Origin: Clostridiales bacterium
Lineage (GTDB): Bacteria > Bacillota > Clostridia > Oscillospirales > Oscillospiraceae
Assembly (NCBI GenBank): GCA_029265975.1
Contig: JAJUGN010000002.1
Coordinates: 1-64,000 of the forward strand
Direction of reading: 5' to 3'
Length of the DNA stretch: 64,000 bases
The position numbers and the translations under genes were made by a program. A model generated the notes under the pieces. The model worked only from the letters and a program-made list of their open reading frames with translations, ran no database searches and was not told the origin of the DNA. Shown one piece after another: positions 32,794 through 41,626 of this stretch. Within the stretch, counting starts at the first letter, position 1, and each line of letters opens with the position of its first letter.

Positions 32794-34422
32794 ATGAAGA
32801 AGCTCAAACGCGCCATTTCCGTCCTGCTCGCTCTGGCAATGATAGCTGCAGTTATGACCGGCTGCGGCGGTTCAGGAACGACACCGACCCCGGCGAGCAC
32901 CGCAAAGCCGAGCGCCGCGGCCGCCAAAACCCCGGTATACGGAGGCACGCTCATCGTATCCCAGTCGACCCAGCAGTTTGAAGACAATCTCTATCCCCCG
33001 ACGGCAGCTAACGCCGACGTGCTCCAGAACGCCCGCCCCTGTCTGGAACCGCTTTTGAAGATAGCCTCGGACGGCACGCTGATACCCTTCCTGGTAAAGG
33101 AGTATAAAATCGAAAACAACGGTCAGAAGTACACTTTGATTCTGCAGCAGGGCGTCAAGTTCCATGACGGCACCGACTTCAACGCTGAAGCTGTAAAGTG
33201 GAACATCGAGCAGACACAGGCTGGAAAAATCCAGACCGTATTCAACACGGTAAAAAGCATAGATATTATTGATAACTACACGCTGGTTCTCAATATGGCC
33301 TCTCCGGATCTGTTCCTGCTCCAGACCCTCGCGACCTCGCTTCCCGTATTTATGGTTTCCCCCACAGCCGTTAAGACAAACGGCGCCGAGTGGGCCAAGA
33401 CGCATCCGGTAGGAACCGGTCCGTTCAAGCTCCAGAGCTGGGATTACGGCGTGAAAATGGTCTATGTGAAAAACGAGAACTACTGGGGCAAGGACTCAAA
33501 CGGCAATAAGCTCCCTTATCTCGACGGCATAACCTTCAAGTTCATCCCTGAGAACGTCACTTCCACAACAGCCTTCAAAAACGGAGAAATCGATGTTTTG
33601 CGCGCGCTTACATCCAACATGATCACGAGCCTGAAAAGCAGCTCAAAGGTCACGATTTACGATTACGCGTTCCTGCAGCTCAACATCTGGTATCCCACCC
33701 TTGTGTCGGGCTCCAAATTCCAGAACCTGAAGGTTCGTCAGGCAATAAGCTACGCCCTTGACATACCCACGATCATCAAATCTCTCTTCGGGCCTGAATT
33801 CGATTCGACAAACCAGGTTTCATACCCCGGAAGCCCCATGTACAACAAGGACATAGCGGGCTATAAGTACGATCCCCAGAAGGCAAAGCAGCTGCTTGCG
33901 GAGGCGGGCTACCCCAACGGCTTCGACGCAACGATAGTAGCGGAGAATACGCCCGAAAACTCCCTGCTCTGCCAGACCATACAATCCTATTTCAAGGCGG
34001 TAGGCATCAATCTTACGATAGACCTTGCGGACGCCGCCCGTTTTGCCCAGAGCGTCATGTTCAGCTCCTGGGGCGACCGTCTTGCAGTCATACCCTTTAC
34101 ATATACTCCGGACGAAATAGGCTCCGCACGCCGCGTGCTCAACCCCGCCACCACGCTTTTCAGGAGCACCGTGGATTTCCCCGAGAAGTACAAGGGTCTG
34201 GTAACCAACCTCTTCGCGGCGACAACAGCGGATGCCGCCAAAAAGGTCTATGCGGATATGAACAAGTTCCTCATCGACGAGGCCTGCCTGCTCACGCCGA
34301 TATATGTAAAAAAATATGCGGTCGCGCAGCAGTCCTGGGTCCACGGCTTCGGCAGCGGAGCTGACGGCGAAAAGCAGATCCGCTACTGGTCTCCCGAAAC
34401 CGTCTGGAAGGAAAAACGCTAG
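32794..34422 (+). CDS. Family 5 peptide/nickel-type substrate-binding lipoprotein
   Basis: 542-residue extracellular receptor (SBP_bac_5). The lipoprotein signal ends at MTGCGG, followed by a Thr/Ala/Pro linker. Core motifs are GGTLIVSQSTQQFEDNLYPP, YTLILQQGVKFHDGTDFNAEAVKWNIE, HPVGTGPFKLQSWDYG and VRQAISYALDIPTIIK. The ligand may be an oligopeptide, nickel complex or glycoside, and is not decidable. It is the first gene of a complete importer (binding protein, two permeases, fused ATPase) and has an AGGAGGGT site. Confidence 0.9.
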   Translation: MKKLKRAISVLLALAMIAAVMTGCGGSGTTPTPASTAKPSAAAAKTPVYGGTLIVSQSTQQFEDNLYPPTAANADVLQNARPCLEPLLKIASDGTLIPFLVKEYKIENNGQKYTLILQQGVKFHDGTDFNAEAVKWNIEQTQAGKIQTVFNTVKSIDIIDNYTLVLNMASPDLFLLQTLATSLPVFMVSPTAVKTNGAEWAKTHPVGTGPFKLQSWDYGVKMVYVKNENYWGKDSNGNKLPYLDGITFKFIPENVTSTTAFKNGEIDVLRALTSNMITSLKSSSKVTIYDYAFLQLNIWYPTLVSGSKFQNLKVRQAISYALDIPTIIKSLFGPEFDSTNQVSYPGSPMYNKDIAGYKYDPQKAKQLLAEAGYPNGFDATIVAENTPENSLLCQTIQSYFKAVGINLTIDLADAARFAQSVMFSSWGDRLAVIPFTYTPDEIGSARRVLNPATTLFRSTVDFPEKYKGLVTNLFAATTADAAKKVYADMNKFLIDEACLLTPIYVKKYAVAQQSWVHGFGSGADGEKQIRYWSPETVWKEKR

Positions 34423-34528
34423 AGCTTATGACGGCGTGACATAACGAAGCTAAAAGGGACATGGTTACTGTTTGCCGGCAGGATACCATGTTCCCTTTCC
34501 TAATGGAAGAAAAAGAAAACGAGGTTTG

Positions 34529-35491
34529 ATGATCTTGACTCAATATATCGTAAAAAAGCTGTTTCAGGCGCTGCTCGTCCTTCTGATAGTTACATTCATT
34601 TCCTACCTGATAATGGAGCTTATACCCGGTGACGCCGTCGATTTTCTTCTGGGTCTTGAGGCGACGCCCGAAAAGGCGGCTGCGCTGAGGGCAAGCCTGA
34701 ACCTGGACAAGCCTTTTGTCGTGCGCTATTTCATCTGGCTCGGGGGCCTCTTCCGAGGCGATATGGGAACCTCGATTTTCTACAACGACAGCGTTGCTAA
34801 CATCCTTGTGAAGAAGCTGCTGGTCACCTTCCGCATGGGATTCGCCGCGCTTATTATAAGCACGGCGGTCGGGATAAGCCTGGGGGTCGTTTCCGCCGTA
34901 AACCGCGGCGGCTTTTGGGACAACCTTATAAGCTTTTTTGCAAATATCGGCATTTCCATACCCGCCTTCTGGCTCGGAATTCTCTTTATCATACTGTTCG
35001 CTGTGAAAATGAAGGTCCTGCCCGTGCAGGGCTATACGGAACCCTCCGCCGATTTCTGGATGCATACCAGGCAGATGGTCATGCCGGTTATCGTCACCGC
35101 GGTGGGCGCGCTCTCGTCAATGGTTCGGCAGACGAGATCAGCGGTGCTTGAGACCATAAGCCAGGATTACGTAAGGACGGCAAGGGAAAAAGGTCTCAGG
35201 GAACGGGTCATTCTTATGAAGCATGTTCTGCGCAACGCTTTGATTCCTATACTCACGCTTCTCGGGATGCAGGTCCGCGTCCTGTTCGGCGGAGTCGTGA
35301 TAGTCGAGAACATCTTTGCGGTTCCGGGGATGGGCAGGCTTCTCGTCAACAGCGTTTTCAACAGGGACATCACGGTCGTCCAGGGCTGCATACTCATTAT
35401 GGGCGTCGTGGTAATAATAGCGAACCTGCTCGTCGACATATCCTACGGGTTTGTCGATCCGAGAATACGCGAAATAAAGGATGTGGCATGA
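34529..35491 (+). CDS. dppB: DppB/OppB-type permease
   Basis: About 320-residue permease with six TM helices. The N-terminus is ILTQYIVKKLFQALLVLLIV. The extracytoplasmic loop between TM1 and TM2 holds ATPEKAAALRASLNLDKPF, and the EAA-type loop RTAREKGLRERVILMKHVLRNALIP binds the ATPase. The frame extends upstream to 34472, but GAGGT at 34521 favours ATG 34529 or TTG 34535. It ends in an ATGA overlap with dppC. Confidence 0.9.
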   Translation: MILTQYIVKKLFQALLVLLIVTFISYLIMELIPGDAVDFLLGLEATPEKAAALRASLNLDKPFVVRYFIWLGGLFRGDMGTSIFYNDSVANILVKKLLVTFRMGFAALIISTAVGISLGVVSAVNRGGFWDNLISFFANIGISIPAFWLGILFIILFAVKMKVLPVQGYTEPSADFWMHTRQMVMPVIVTAVGALSSMVRQTRSAVLETISQDYVRTAREKGLRERVILMKHVLRNALIPILTLLGMQVRVLFGGVVIVENIFAVPGMGRLLVNSVFNRDITVVQGCILIMGVVVIIANLLVDISYGFVDPRIREIKDVA

Positions 35492-36333
35492 TGAAAAGAG
35501 GCTCTTTTCTGCGCGTTCTTGTTTCGCGCTGGACCGTACTGCTCTCCCTGCTGCTGATCGCCCTCTTCGTTATTGCGGCCGTTTTCGCCCCCCTCCTTAT
35601 GCCCTACGACCCCTTCGCAATGGACCTGCCTAACAGGCTTGCGCCGCCCTCACTCAAGCATCTGCTTGGCTGCGACCTTATGGGCAGGGATATTTTAAGC
35701 CGCATTATTTACGGCGCCCGCACGTCGATGATGATTGCCTTCGTTTCCATCATTATCGGCGGGATTGCCGGCATCCTGCTGGGACTCGTCGCAGGATACT
35801 TCGGAGGAATTGCTGACACATTCATAATGCGCCTTACGGACGCAATGATGGCGATACCGCAGATCGTGCTGGCCCTCGGAATAGGAGTCGCGCTGGGCCG
35901 GAGCACGCTCAACCTTATGATAGCCATAGGCGTGTCGTCGGTGCCCGCCTACATCAGAATGATGCGCGGGCAGACTGTCAGCACCAAAAACCAGATGTAT
36001 GTGCTCGCAGCCAATGTCATAGGCTGCAGGGACTCGCGCGTAATGTACAGGCATATCCTGCCGAACAGCATTTCCCCTCTTATCGTAACCGCAACCATAA
36101 ACCTGGGCGGCGCCATAATGGCGGAGGCGAGCTTAAGCTACCTCGGCCTCGGAGTGCCGCCCGAGATACCCGCCTGGGGCACGATGGTGAGCGACGGGTT
36201 TCAATACATAGAAACCGCTCCGATGCTCTCCATCATTCCGGGCCTATGCATCATGCTGGTGGTTCTGGCCTTCAACATCTTCGGAGACGGCCTTCGCGAT
36301 ATGCTCGATCCCCGCGTCCGCGGAAGTCTGTGA
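35488..36333 (+). CDS. dppC: DppC/OppC-type permease
   Basis: 281-residue partner permease. It shows the family N-terminal block (PYDPFAMDLPNRLAPPSLKHLLGCDLMGRDILSRIIYGARTS, spanning about residues 35-75) and a C-terminal EAA loop with NVIGCRDSRVMYRHILPNSI. The final AILE-type ending (GDGLRDMLDPRVRGSL) is typical. It is translationally coupled to dppB, and the fused ATPase gene follows after 12 bp. Confidence 0.9.
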   Translation: MMKRGSFLRVLVSRWTVLLSLLLIALFVIAAVFAPLLMPYDPFAMDLPNRLAPPSLKHLLGCDLMGRDILSRIIYGARTSMMIAFVSIIIGGIAGILLGLVAGYFGGIADTFIMRLTDAMMAIPQIVLALGIGVALGRSTLNLMIAIGVSSVPAYIRMMRGQTVSTKNQMYVLAANVIGCRDSRVMYRHILPNSISPLIVTATINLGGAIMAEASLSYLGLGVPPEIPAWGTMVSDGFQYIETAPMLSIIPGLCIMLVVLAFNIFGDGLRDMLDPRVRGSL

Positions 36334-36345
36334 GGAGGCGCAAGC

Positions 36346-38403
36346 ATGGATAAAACCGTACTGGATGTAAAGAACCTTCGGACCGAATTCCGCATGCGCA
36401 GATATACTGTATATGCAGTAAACGGCATTTCATACGACATCCATCCGGGCGAAATAGTTGGGGTGGTGGGAGAAAGCGGCTGCGGAAAATCCGTTTCTCA
36501 AATGAGCACCCTTCGTCTTGTGCCCTCGCCTCCCGCGCATATCGAGGGAAAGGCGGTATACGAGGGAAAGGCGGTATACGAGGGAAAAGACCTGCTCGAG
36601 CCTTCTAACGGAGAGTATCTCCGTTCGGTCCGCGGCGGAAAGATCGCCATGATTTTTCAGGAGCCCATGACTTCGCTGAACCCGGTCATGAAGGTCGGAG
36701 AGCAGATTTCGGAAGCCATACGTCTGCATATGAAGCTCGGCGCAAGCGAGGCCAGGGCAAGGACCATAGAGCTTATGAAAAAGGTGCGGATACCGGACGC
36801 TGAGGAGCGATATGATAGCTATCCGCATGAATTCTCCGGCGGAATGTGCCAGAGACTGATGATAGCCATGGCGATGAGCTGCGACCCCGACCTGCTTATA
36901 GCCGACGAATCTACCACCGCTCTGGACGTCACAATTCAGGCTCAGATACTCGAAATGCTGCGCGACGTCGTAAGGGAAACGCAGACGGCGCTGCTCATAG
37001 TCACGCATAATCTGGGGATCGTCGCACGCTATGCGGATAAAATTTACGTCATGTACGCCGGAGGCATAGTCGAGTACGGCAGGGCGTCCGATATTTTTAC
37101 AGCGCCGTCTCATGCCTATACTATAGGGCTTCTCAATTCCGTGCCGCGGCTTGACGACGATAAGGACCGCATGCTGATGCCTATCGAGGGCTTCCCGCCG
37201 AACCTTCAATCAAGGCCGACGGGCTGCGCCTTCATCGCGAGGTGCGCGCAGAAGCTGCCAGAATGCGAATCGCGCCCAGAATTTCCGCTCAGGAAGGTTT
37301 GGGAGGAACACTATTCCTCGTGCATCAACGACCGTCTGGACCGGAGTCTAAGGAAGAGCGACACCCTTTTCGAGGCGAAAAAGCTTCCCGACGAAACCCT
37401 GCTCGAAATAAGTGGTCTGAGTAAAGAGTTCCCTATAAAAAAAGGCATTTTGTTCAAAAAGACCGTCGGAAATGTCCACGCGCTGAACGACGTGAGCCTG
37501 CGCATACGCCGCGGAGAGACTCTCGGGCTCGTAGGTGAGAGCGGATGCGGAAAAACGACGCTTGCGAGGAGCATTTTGGGGCTTGTCTCCCCGACATGCG
37601 GAGAAATATTGTATCAGGGAACGGACCTGACGAAGCTCGACAAGAAAAAAACCAGGGAAATGCGCAGAGAGATACAGCTGATTTTTCAGGACCCCTTCGC
37701 CTCGCTGGATCCGAGAATGAGCATCGGCGGCATTATAGGGGAGCCGCTTGTCGTGCATAAGCTTACCTCTGGTAAAACAGAGTATCTGAAGCGGGTGGAG
37801 GAGCTTTTCGTCATGGTAGGCCTCGATCCCAGCCTCAGGGACAGGTCTCCGCACGAGCTTTCGGGCGGACAGCGCCAGCGCGTGGGGATAGCAAGGGCCC
37901 TGGCGAGCGAGCCGAGCTTTCTCGTCTGCGACGAACCGGTGTCCGCGCTCGACGTTTCGGTACAGGCGCAGATTTTGAACCTGCTGGAGAGGCTTCAGCG
38001 CGAGCTCGGGCTGACTTATCTGTTTATCGCGCACGATTTGTCCGTCGTCAGGCATATAAGCGACACCATCGCGGTTATGTATCTCGGCAGAATAGTTGAG
38101 CAGGGCGACTGGAAAACGCTTTGCGAGAAACCTGTGCACCCCTATACCCGCGCGCTGCTGTCGGCGGTGCCGATACCGGACCCGGAGGTTGAAAGGACGA
38201 GGAATATAGAAGCCGTAAAAGGCGACGTTCCGAGCGTTTCGCGGCTTCCTTCCGGCTGCAGCTTCCATCCGAGATGCCCTTACGCCGAGGCCGGCTGCGC
38301 CGCCGCCGTTCCCGAGCTGCGTGAAATTGAGCCCGGACACTATGTCGCCTGCCCGGTGGCGGAGGCGGCGAGGGCGGCGAATACGGCCTCAGGAAGCTCT
38401 TAA
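36346..38403 (+). CDS. Fused DppD-DppF ATP-binding protein
   Basis: 685-residue protein with two complete ABC ATPases that are usually separate genes. Domain 1 (about 1-330) has [23 protein letters not shown] and [13 protein letters not shown]. Its C-terminal oligopeptide-transporter extension has the Cys motif CAFIARC...C...C. Domain 2 (about 345-685) has [27 protein letters not shown] and [13 protein letters not shown], and ends in [14 protein letters not shown]. Both cysteine clusters resemble the Fe-S or metal sites of this family. Near residue 67 the motif EGKAVY is duplicated in tandem. Fusion gives both ATPases in fixed 1:1 ratio. Confidence 0.92.
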   Translation: MDKTVLDVKNLRTEFRMRRYTVYAVNGISYDIHPGEIVGVVGESGCGKSVSQMSTLRLVPSPPAHIEGKAVYEGKAVYEGKDLLEPSNGEYLRSVRGGKIAMIFQEPMTSLNPVMKVGEQISEAIRLHMKLGASEARARTIELMKKVRIPDAEERYDSYPHEFSGGMCQRLMIAMAMSCDPDLLIADESTTALDVTIQAQILEMLRDVVRETQTALLIVTHNLGIVARYADKIYVMYAGGIVEYGRASDIFTAPSHAYTIGLLNSVPRLDDDKDRMLMPIEGFPPNLQSRPTGCAFIARCAQKLPECESRPEFPLRKVWEEHYSSCINDRLDRSLRKSDTLFEAKKLPDETLLEISGLSKEFPIKKGILFKKTVGNVHALNDVSLRIRRGETLGLVGESGCGKTTLARSILGLVSPTCGEILYQGTDLTKLDKKKTREMRREIQLIFQDPFASLDPRMSIGGIIGEPLVVHKLTSGKTEYLKRVEELFVMVGLDPSLRDRSPHELSGGQRQRVGIARALASEPSFLVCDEPVSALDVSVQAQILNLLERLQRELGLTYLFIAHDLSVVRHISDTIAVMYLGRIVEQGDWKTLCEKPVHPYTRALLSAVPIPDPEVERTRNIEAVKGDVPSVSRLPSGCSFHPRCPYAEAGCAAAVPELREIEPGHYVACPVAEAARAANTASGSS
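36544..36588 (+). repeat. In-frame 18-bp tandem duplication
   Basis: An 18-bp unit (starts GAGGGAAAGGCGG) occurs twice exactly at 36544-36561 and 36562-36579, and a third partial unit follows to 36588. It adds six residues (EGKAVY) in the beta-sheet region between Walker A and the Q-loop of domain 1. Exact identity suggests a recent slippage event. Confidence 0.85.
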
Positions 38404-38480
38404 AAACATAGGAAAAGCTTTGTTCGGGCGCTCGAAAAGGATTGTTCGTTTTTTCCCTTCAGATTTTTAATGAACAAAAA

Positions 38481-38723
38481 TAGCCCCGCCGAAAGGGCGG
38501 GGCTACAGCTTGTCAAAGAACTTGTTTACAGCAAAAAAGCTTCGCAGAATTTCCGCCGCGAATGGCGGAAAAAGTCAAATCTGTCATTTCCGGCGGCGTG
38601 TACGTCGGAAATGACACCTCTCATGACGGGCGCGGCAGAGCGGCCGTCATTAAGCCCCCCTTGTCAAAAAAGCCCTTTGGGCTTTTTTGACAGTCTGATA
38701 ACCCCGCCCTTTCGGCGGGGCTA
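38481..38723 (-). repeat. Hairpin-flanked dispersed element, copy 3
   Basis: The core is 38511-38692 on the minus strand, starting with the 31-bp palindrome at 38662-38692 and ending in TTTGACA at 38517-38511. Flanking hairpins share the stem TAGCCCCGCC (38481-38505, loop GAAAG) and TAACCCCGCC (38699-38723, loop CTTTC). The two are therefore reverse complements of each other with one base change, unlike the direct flanks of copies 1 and 2. It lies between the convergent dppDF and radical SAM genes, where the hairpins serve as terminators. Confidence 0.85.
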
Positions 38724-38743
38724 TTTGTGCGGATAATAAAGAA

Positions 38744-40021
38744 TCAGGCGGGATTGTTTGTGTTTTTCGATTTCCTGAATCCGAGTATCCTTTTGTTGGT
38801 CTTGAAGCAGCGCTTGTGCTTGTCCGGACAGTGCGAGTAGAGGCGATCCGCCAGGGGCTGCCATTTTTCGGCTATGGGTTTTGTCTTGGCGGCAAGGTCG
38901 CGCACATTCTCCGGGGAAGCCAGCTCCGTGGAATGCGCTCCGGAGTTCTCGACTACCTCCACAAGCTTTTCGGGCACGTCGATCAGCGGGCAGGAGCGAA
39001 GCGGGTTGTCCGAAAATGGCTGAGCGTCGCGGAAGGCTCTGAAAAACGCCGAATTCAGGGCGTCTTTCAGGGACACCTCGTGTATGTTGCTGTCCGAATA
39101 GTGGCAAAACGCGCATGGCTCGATGTCGCCTCTGGAATTGATGTGCACGAAGCCGGTGCTAGCCGCCACGCAGCCGGCGGCCATATGTCCGCTGTTCCAG
39201 AAATCTATGATGGTGATATCGTGCTTTTTGTTGTAAGAAAGTATTTTTTTCCTTACATATGCCCTCTGCTCGGGAGTGCAGACAAGGCTCAAATCCGCAT
39301 CGTTTCCGACGGGCATATAGGTAAAGAGCCAGCCCATCCAGCAGCCCTTTTCGCGCATAAAATCGAGAAATTCGTCGCTTGCGATTTCCTTGTAATTCTT
39401 CGAATGATAGCATGCCGAAAAGGCGAACGCAATGTCGCGGCTTGCCAGAATGTCCATCGCCCTGATAACACGGCTGTATACGCCTTTTCCGCGCCTGAAG
39501 TCCGTGTTCTCCTCGAAGCCCTCGATGCTGAGAGAAAAGGTTAAATTTGAAAGCTCCGCCACCCTGTCCGCGAAGGCCTCGTCAATAAGCGTTCCGTTCG
39601 TAAACGCGCTGAAGGACATTTTCCTGTGCTTTTCGCAAAGCTTAAGCAGGTCGTCTTTCCTGACGAGCGGTTCTCCGCCGCTGAGAAAGCAGTAGTTAAT
39701 ATTCAGGGCCTCGGCCTGCTCCAGTATGTTGTCGAGGGTTTCGTATGAAAGGTTGTCCCTTTTGTGATAGCCGGCGGACCAGCAGCCGACGCACTGAAGG
39801 TTGCAGCTACTAGTCGGGTCCAGAAGAAGACAGCGCGGCACAAAGCACTTGTTGCGGATTCCGGACCAGACCTGGTCTAAAAGCTTGAAATTGTCCGTCG
39901 CAATAAGGGACAGAATATCGGTGGAATTGAAGAATTTCGATACCACGCTTAAAAAATACTTATGATGCGGAAATGGAGGCACGCTTACCTTTTTCCCGTT
40001 GACAGTCATGGATTTTCTCAT
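38744..40021 (-). CDS. Radical SAM protein with C-terminal cysteine cluster
   Basis: 425-residue radical SAM enzyme. The cluster motif is CNLQCVGC near residue 75, followed by FLSGGEPLVRKDDL, SAFTNGTLIDEAFADRV and FSLSIEGFEENTDFRRG. A SPASM-like C-terminal part includes GDIEPCAFCHYSDSNIHEVSLKDAL, then CPLIDVPEKL. It resembles the heme-D1/PQQ/anSME-like branch without a clear reaction. The N-terminal 50 residues contain a hydrophobic helix-like stretch. It overlaps the zinc-ribbon gene by 4 bp (ATGA), so the two are expressed together. No ribosomal peptide precursor is evident nearby. Confidence 0.85.
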   Translation of the reverse strand: MRKSMTVNGKKVSVPPFPHHKYFLSVVSKFFNSTDILSLIATDNFKLLDQVWSGIRNKCFVPRCLLLDPTSSCNLQCVGCWSAGYHKRDNLSYETLDNILEQAEALNINYCFLSGGEPLVRKDDLLKLCEKHRKMSFSAFTNGTLIDEAFADRVAELSNLTFSLSIEGFEENTDFRRGKGVYSRVIRAMDILASRDIAFAFSACYHSKNYKEIASDEFLDFMREKGCWMGWLFTYMPVGNDADLSLVCTPEQRAYVRKKILSYNKKHDITIIDFWNSGHMAAGCVAASTGFVHINSRGDIEPCAFCHYSDSNIHEVSLKDALNSAFFRAFRDAQPFSDNPLRSCPLIDVPEKLVEVVENSGAHSTELASPENVRDLAAKTKPIAEKWQPLADRLYSHCPDKHKRCFKTNKRILGFRKSKNTNNPA

Positions 40022-40932
40022 TTCTTGGGAGTTACCTTGACTTCGGTCGGGACGGTTCCGTCAAAAATGAACTGGCCGTTCTCGACATATGCCTTGTTGA
40101 CCTGCAGCTTGGGCACGACGGTGTAAAACCTTTCAAGGTAGCCGGAAAAAACCTTGAGGTTCTCCCCGGACTTATACTGATCCGGAAGGGAAACCGCACC
40201 GGCGTTCATCACCTTAGGCACCATTGTGATTTTGTTGTTCGTTACTGAAAAGCTGCCCTCAGTGTAGAGATTTGCCTTATCGGGCAGCGGAACCGGAATC
40301 TTCCCAGCGACGTCGCTGAAAAGCTCCCTTTTCATCTTCGCGATGTCAGCCGTCGAGCTGGTGATGATCGTTCCGTCGGGAGCGAGCTTGACCTGCGTGT
40401 TTTTGAACCACCAGAAGGCAGGCGCAATTTCGTTGAAGAACGCCGATACCTCCACATTGGTCATTTTTATCGTTTTGCGTTCGTATTTCGAGAATTCCCA
40501 GTTGTAATCGTTTATGTTAAGGTCCTTAAGCTTGACAGATGAAGCGTTGCCGGCGTCTTTGTACCCGGTCGCCGTGAGGCTGCCGGACAGAATGTCCTTG
40601 TTGTCATAAGTGATGCCGTTTCCCAGATCGGCGGTGATGTGAACACCGGTCTTCTGCATGGCAAGGTTATAGTCCTTCTGAGTGTACCTTACGCCGAGGT
40701 CCTTAGGGGGAAACCAGGAGATAGATCCGTAAACGTATGCACCGGCACCGATTATAAGCAACAAAACCGTAAGAACAATCCACCTTGCTAAATGCCTCTT
40801 TTTCTTAGGGGCCGCGGAAAAAGATTCGGACGCTTTGTCTTCGGGCTTTCTTCCGGAGTCAGTCTCTGCGCCGCATTTTTGGCAGTAGACGCTTCCGTCG
40901 CCGATTTCAGAGCCGCAGTTTTTACAGTACAT
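40018..40932 (-). CDS. Zinc-ribbon single-pass membrane protein
   Basis: 304-residue protein. An N-terminal zinc ribbon (MYCKNCGSEIGDGSVYCQKCG) is followed by a basic linker, one TM helix (IVLTVLLLIIGAGAYVYG, residues about 60-80) and a 220-residue extracytoplasmic domain of beta-rich appearance, unrecognised. The start ATG at 40932 has AAAGGAG 9 bases ahead; the open frame continues to 41142 without support. It is coupled to the radical SAM gene. Function unknown. Confidence 0.8.
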   Translation of the reverse strand: MYCKNCGSEIGDGSVYCQKCGAETDSGRKPEDKASESFSAAPKKKRHLARWIVLTVLLLIIGAGAYVYGSISWFPPKDLGVRYTQKDYNLAMQKTGVHITADLGNGITYDNKDILSGSLTATGYKDAGNASSVKLKDLNINDYNWEFSKYERKTIKMTNVEVSAFFNEIAPAFWWFKNTQVKLAPDGTIITSSTADIAKMKRELFSDVAGKIPVPLPDKANLYTEGSFSVTNNKITMVPKVMNAGAVSLPDQYKSGENLKVFSGYLERFYTVVPKLQVNKAYVENGQFIFDGTVPTEVKVTPKK

Positions 40933-41626
40933 TTTCGTCATCTCCTTTAATGGTTTGATTTCAGCAGGATATAGTGAAAAGGTAACATTAATCGACGAAA
41001 TAATCAACTGTTTTTTATAAATCGACAATTGATATGGCCGGAAAACTTCGGGCATGCCCTTCGAAGCAAAAAGCCCGGTTAATGCGGCCGCGGCCTGAAC
41101 AAGCCGCCGGGGCTCAGTGTCGATTATCCCGCAGATAAGCATATGTTTCGAAACAGAGAAAAAACGGATTTTTATTTGAAAAGACGGCTAAAACCGCCCG
41201 GCAGCGATTAAAAAATCCCTTCTTAAAAACAGCCGTTTTGCGGACGCGGAAAATTCTGCCTTTAATCCGATCATCCACCTCTAAAAAGCATGTCCGTCCG
41301 GATAATTTCTAAATATGATAATAATAATAAAAATTTAATATTATATTTTTTACGCGATTTAATTTATATTATAAAATTGTATAACATGGCAAATAGTCGA
41401 GAGGGCTCCCCCTAATTGCAGTTTTCGTATCCCCGTGTTAGCTAAAACGATTTAGTCTTTAAGTTTCTTAAGCTCCCCCGGAAGCTTTTGAAAAAAGACA
41501 GTATTTGGCGCCGGCACCGCCTCTTCGTCTGTTTGTTTTGATAGAATGTTGCCCCAATTATAAACTGAGATTGCGGGAAACATTATTTTTTTGCATTTCA
41601 GAATGACAGAGAGAGGTTAGATACTA
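40933..41626. other. Long divergent intergenic region
   Basis: This 690-bp region separates divergent genes. I see no credible coding sequence, tRNA or known riboswitch. 41310-41400 is strongly AT-rich with repeated AATAAT/TTTAAT tracts. Possible promoter boxes for the SLC13 gene are TTTGAT and TATAAA near 41537-41564. A weak inverted repeat, ACGGCT/AGCCGT, lies at roughly 41185-41240. AAGCT/AGCTT flank CCCCCGGA near 41470-41488. Confidence 0.5.
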
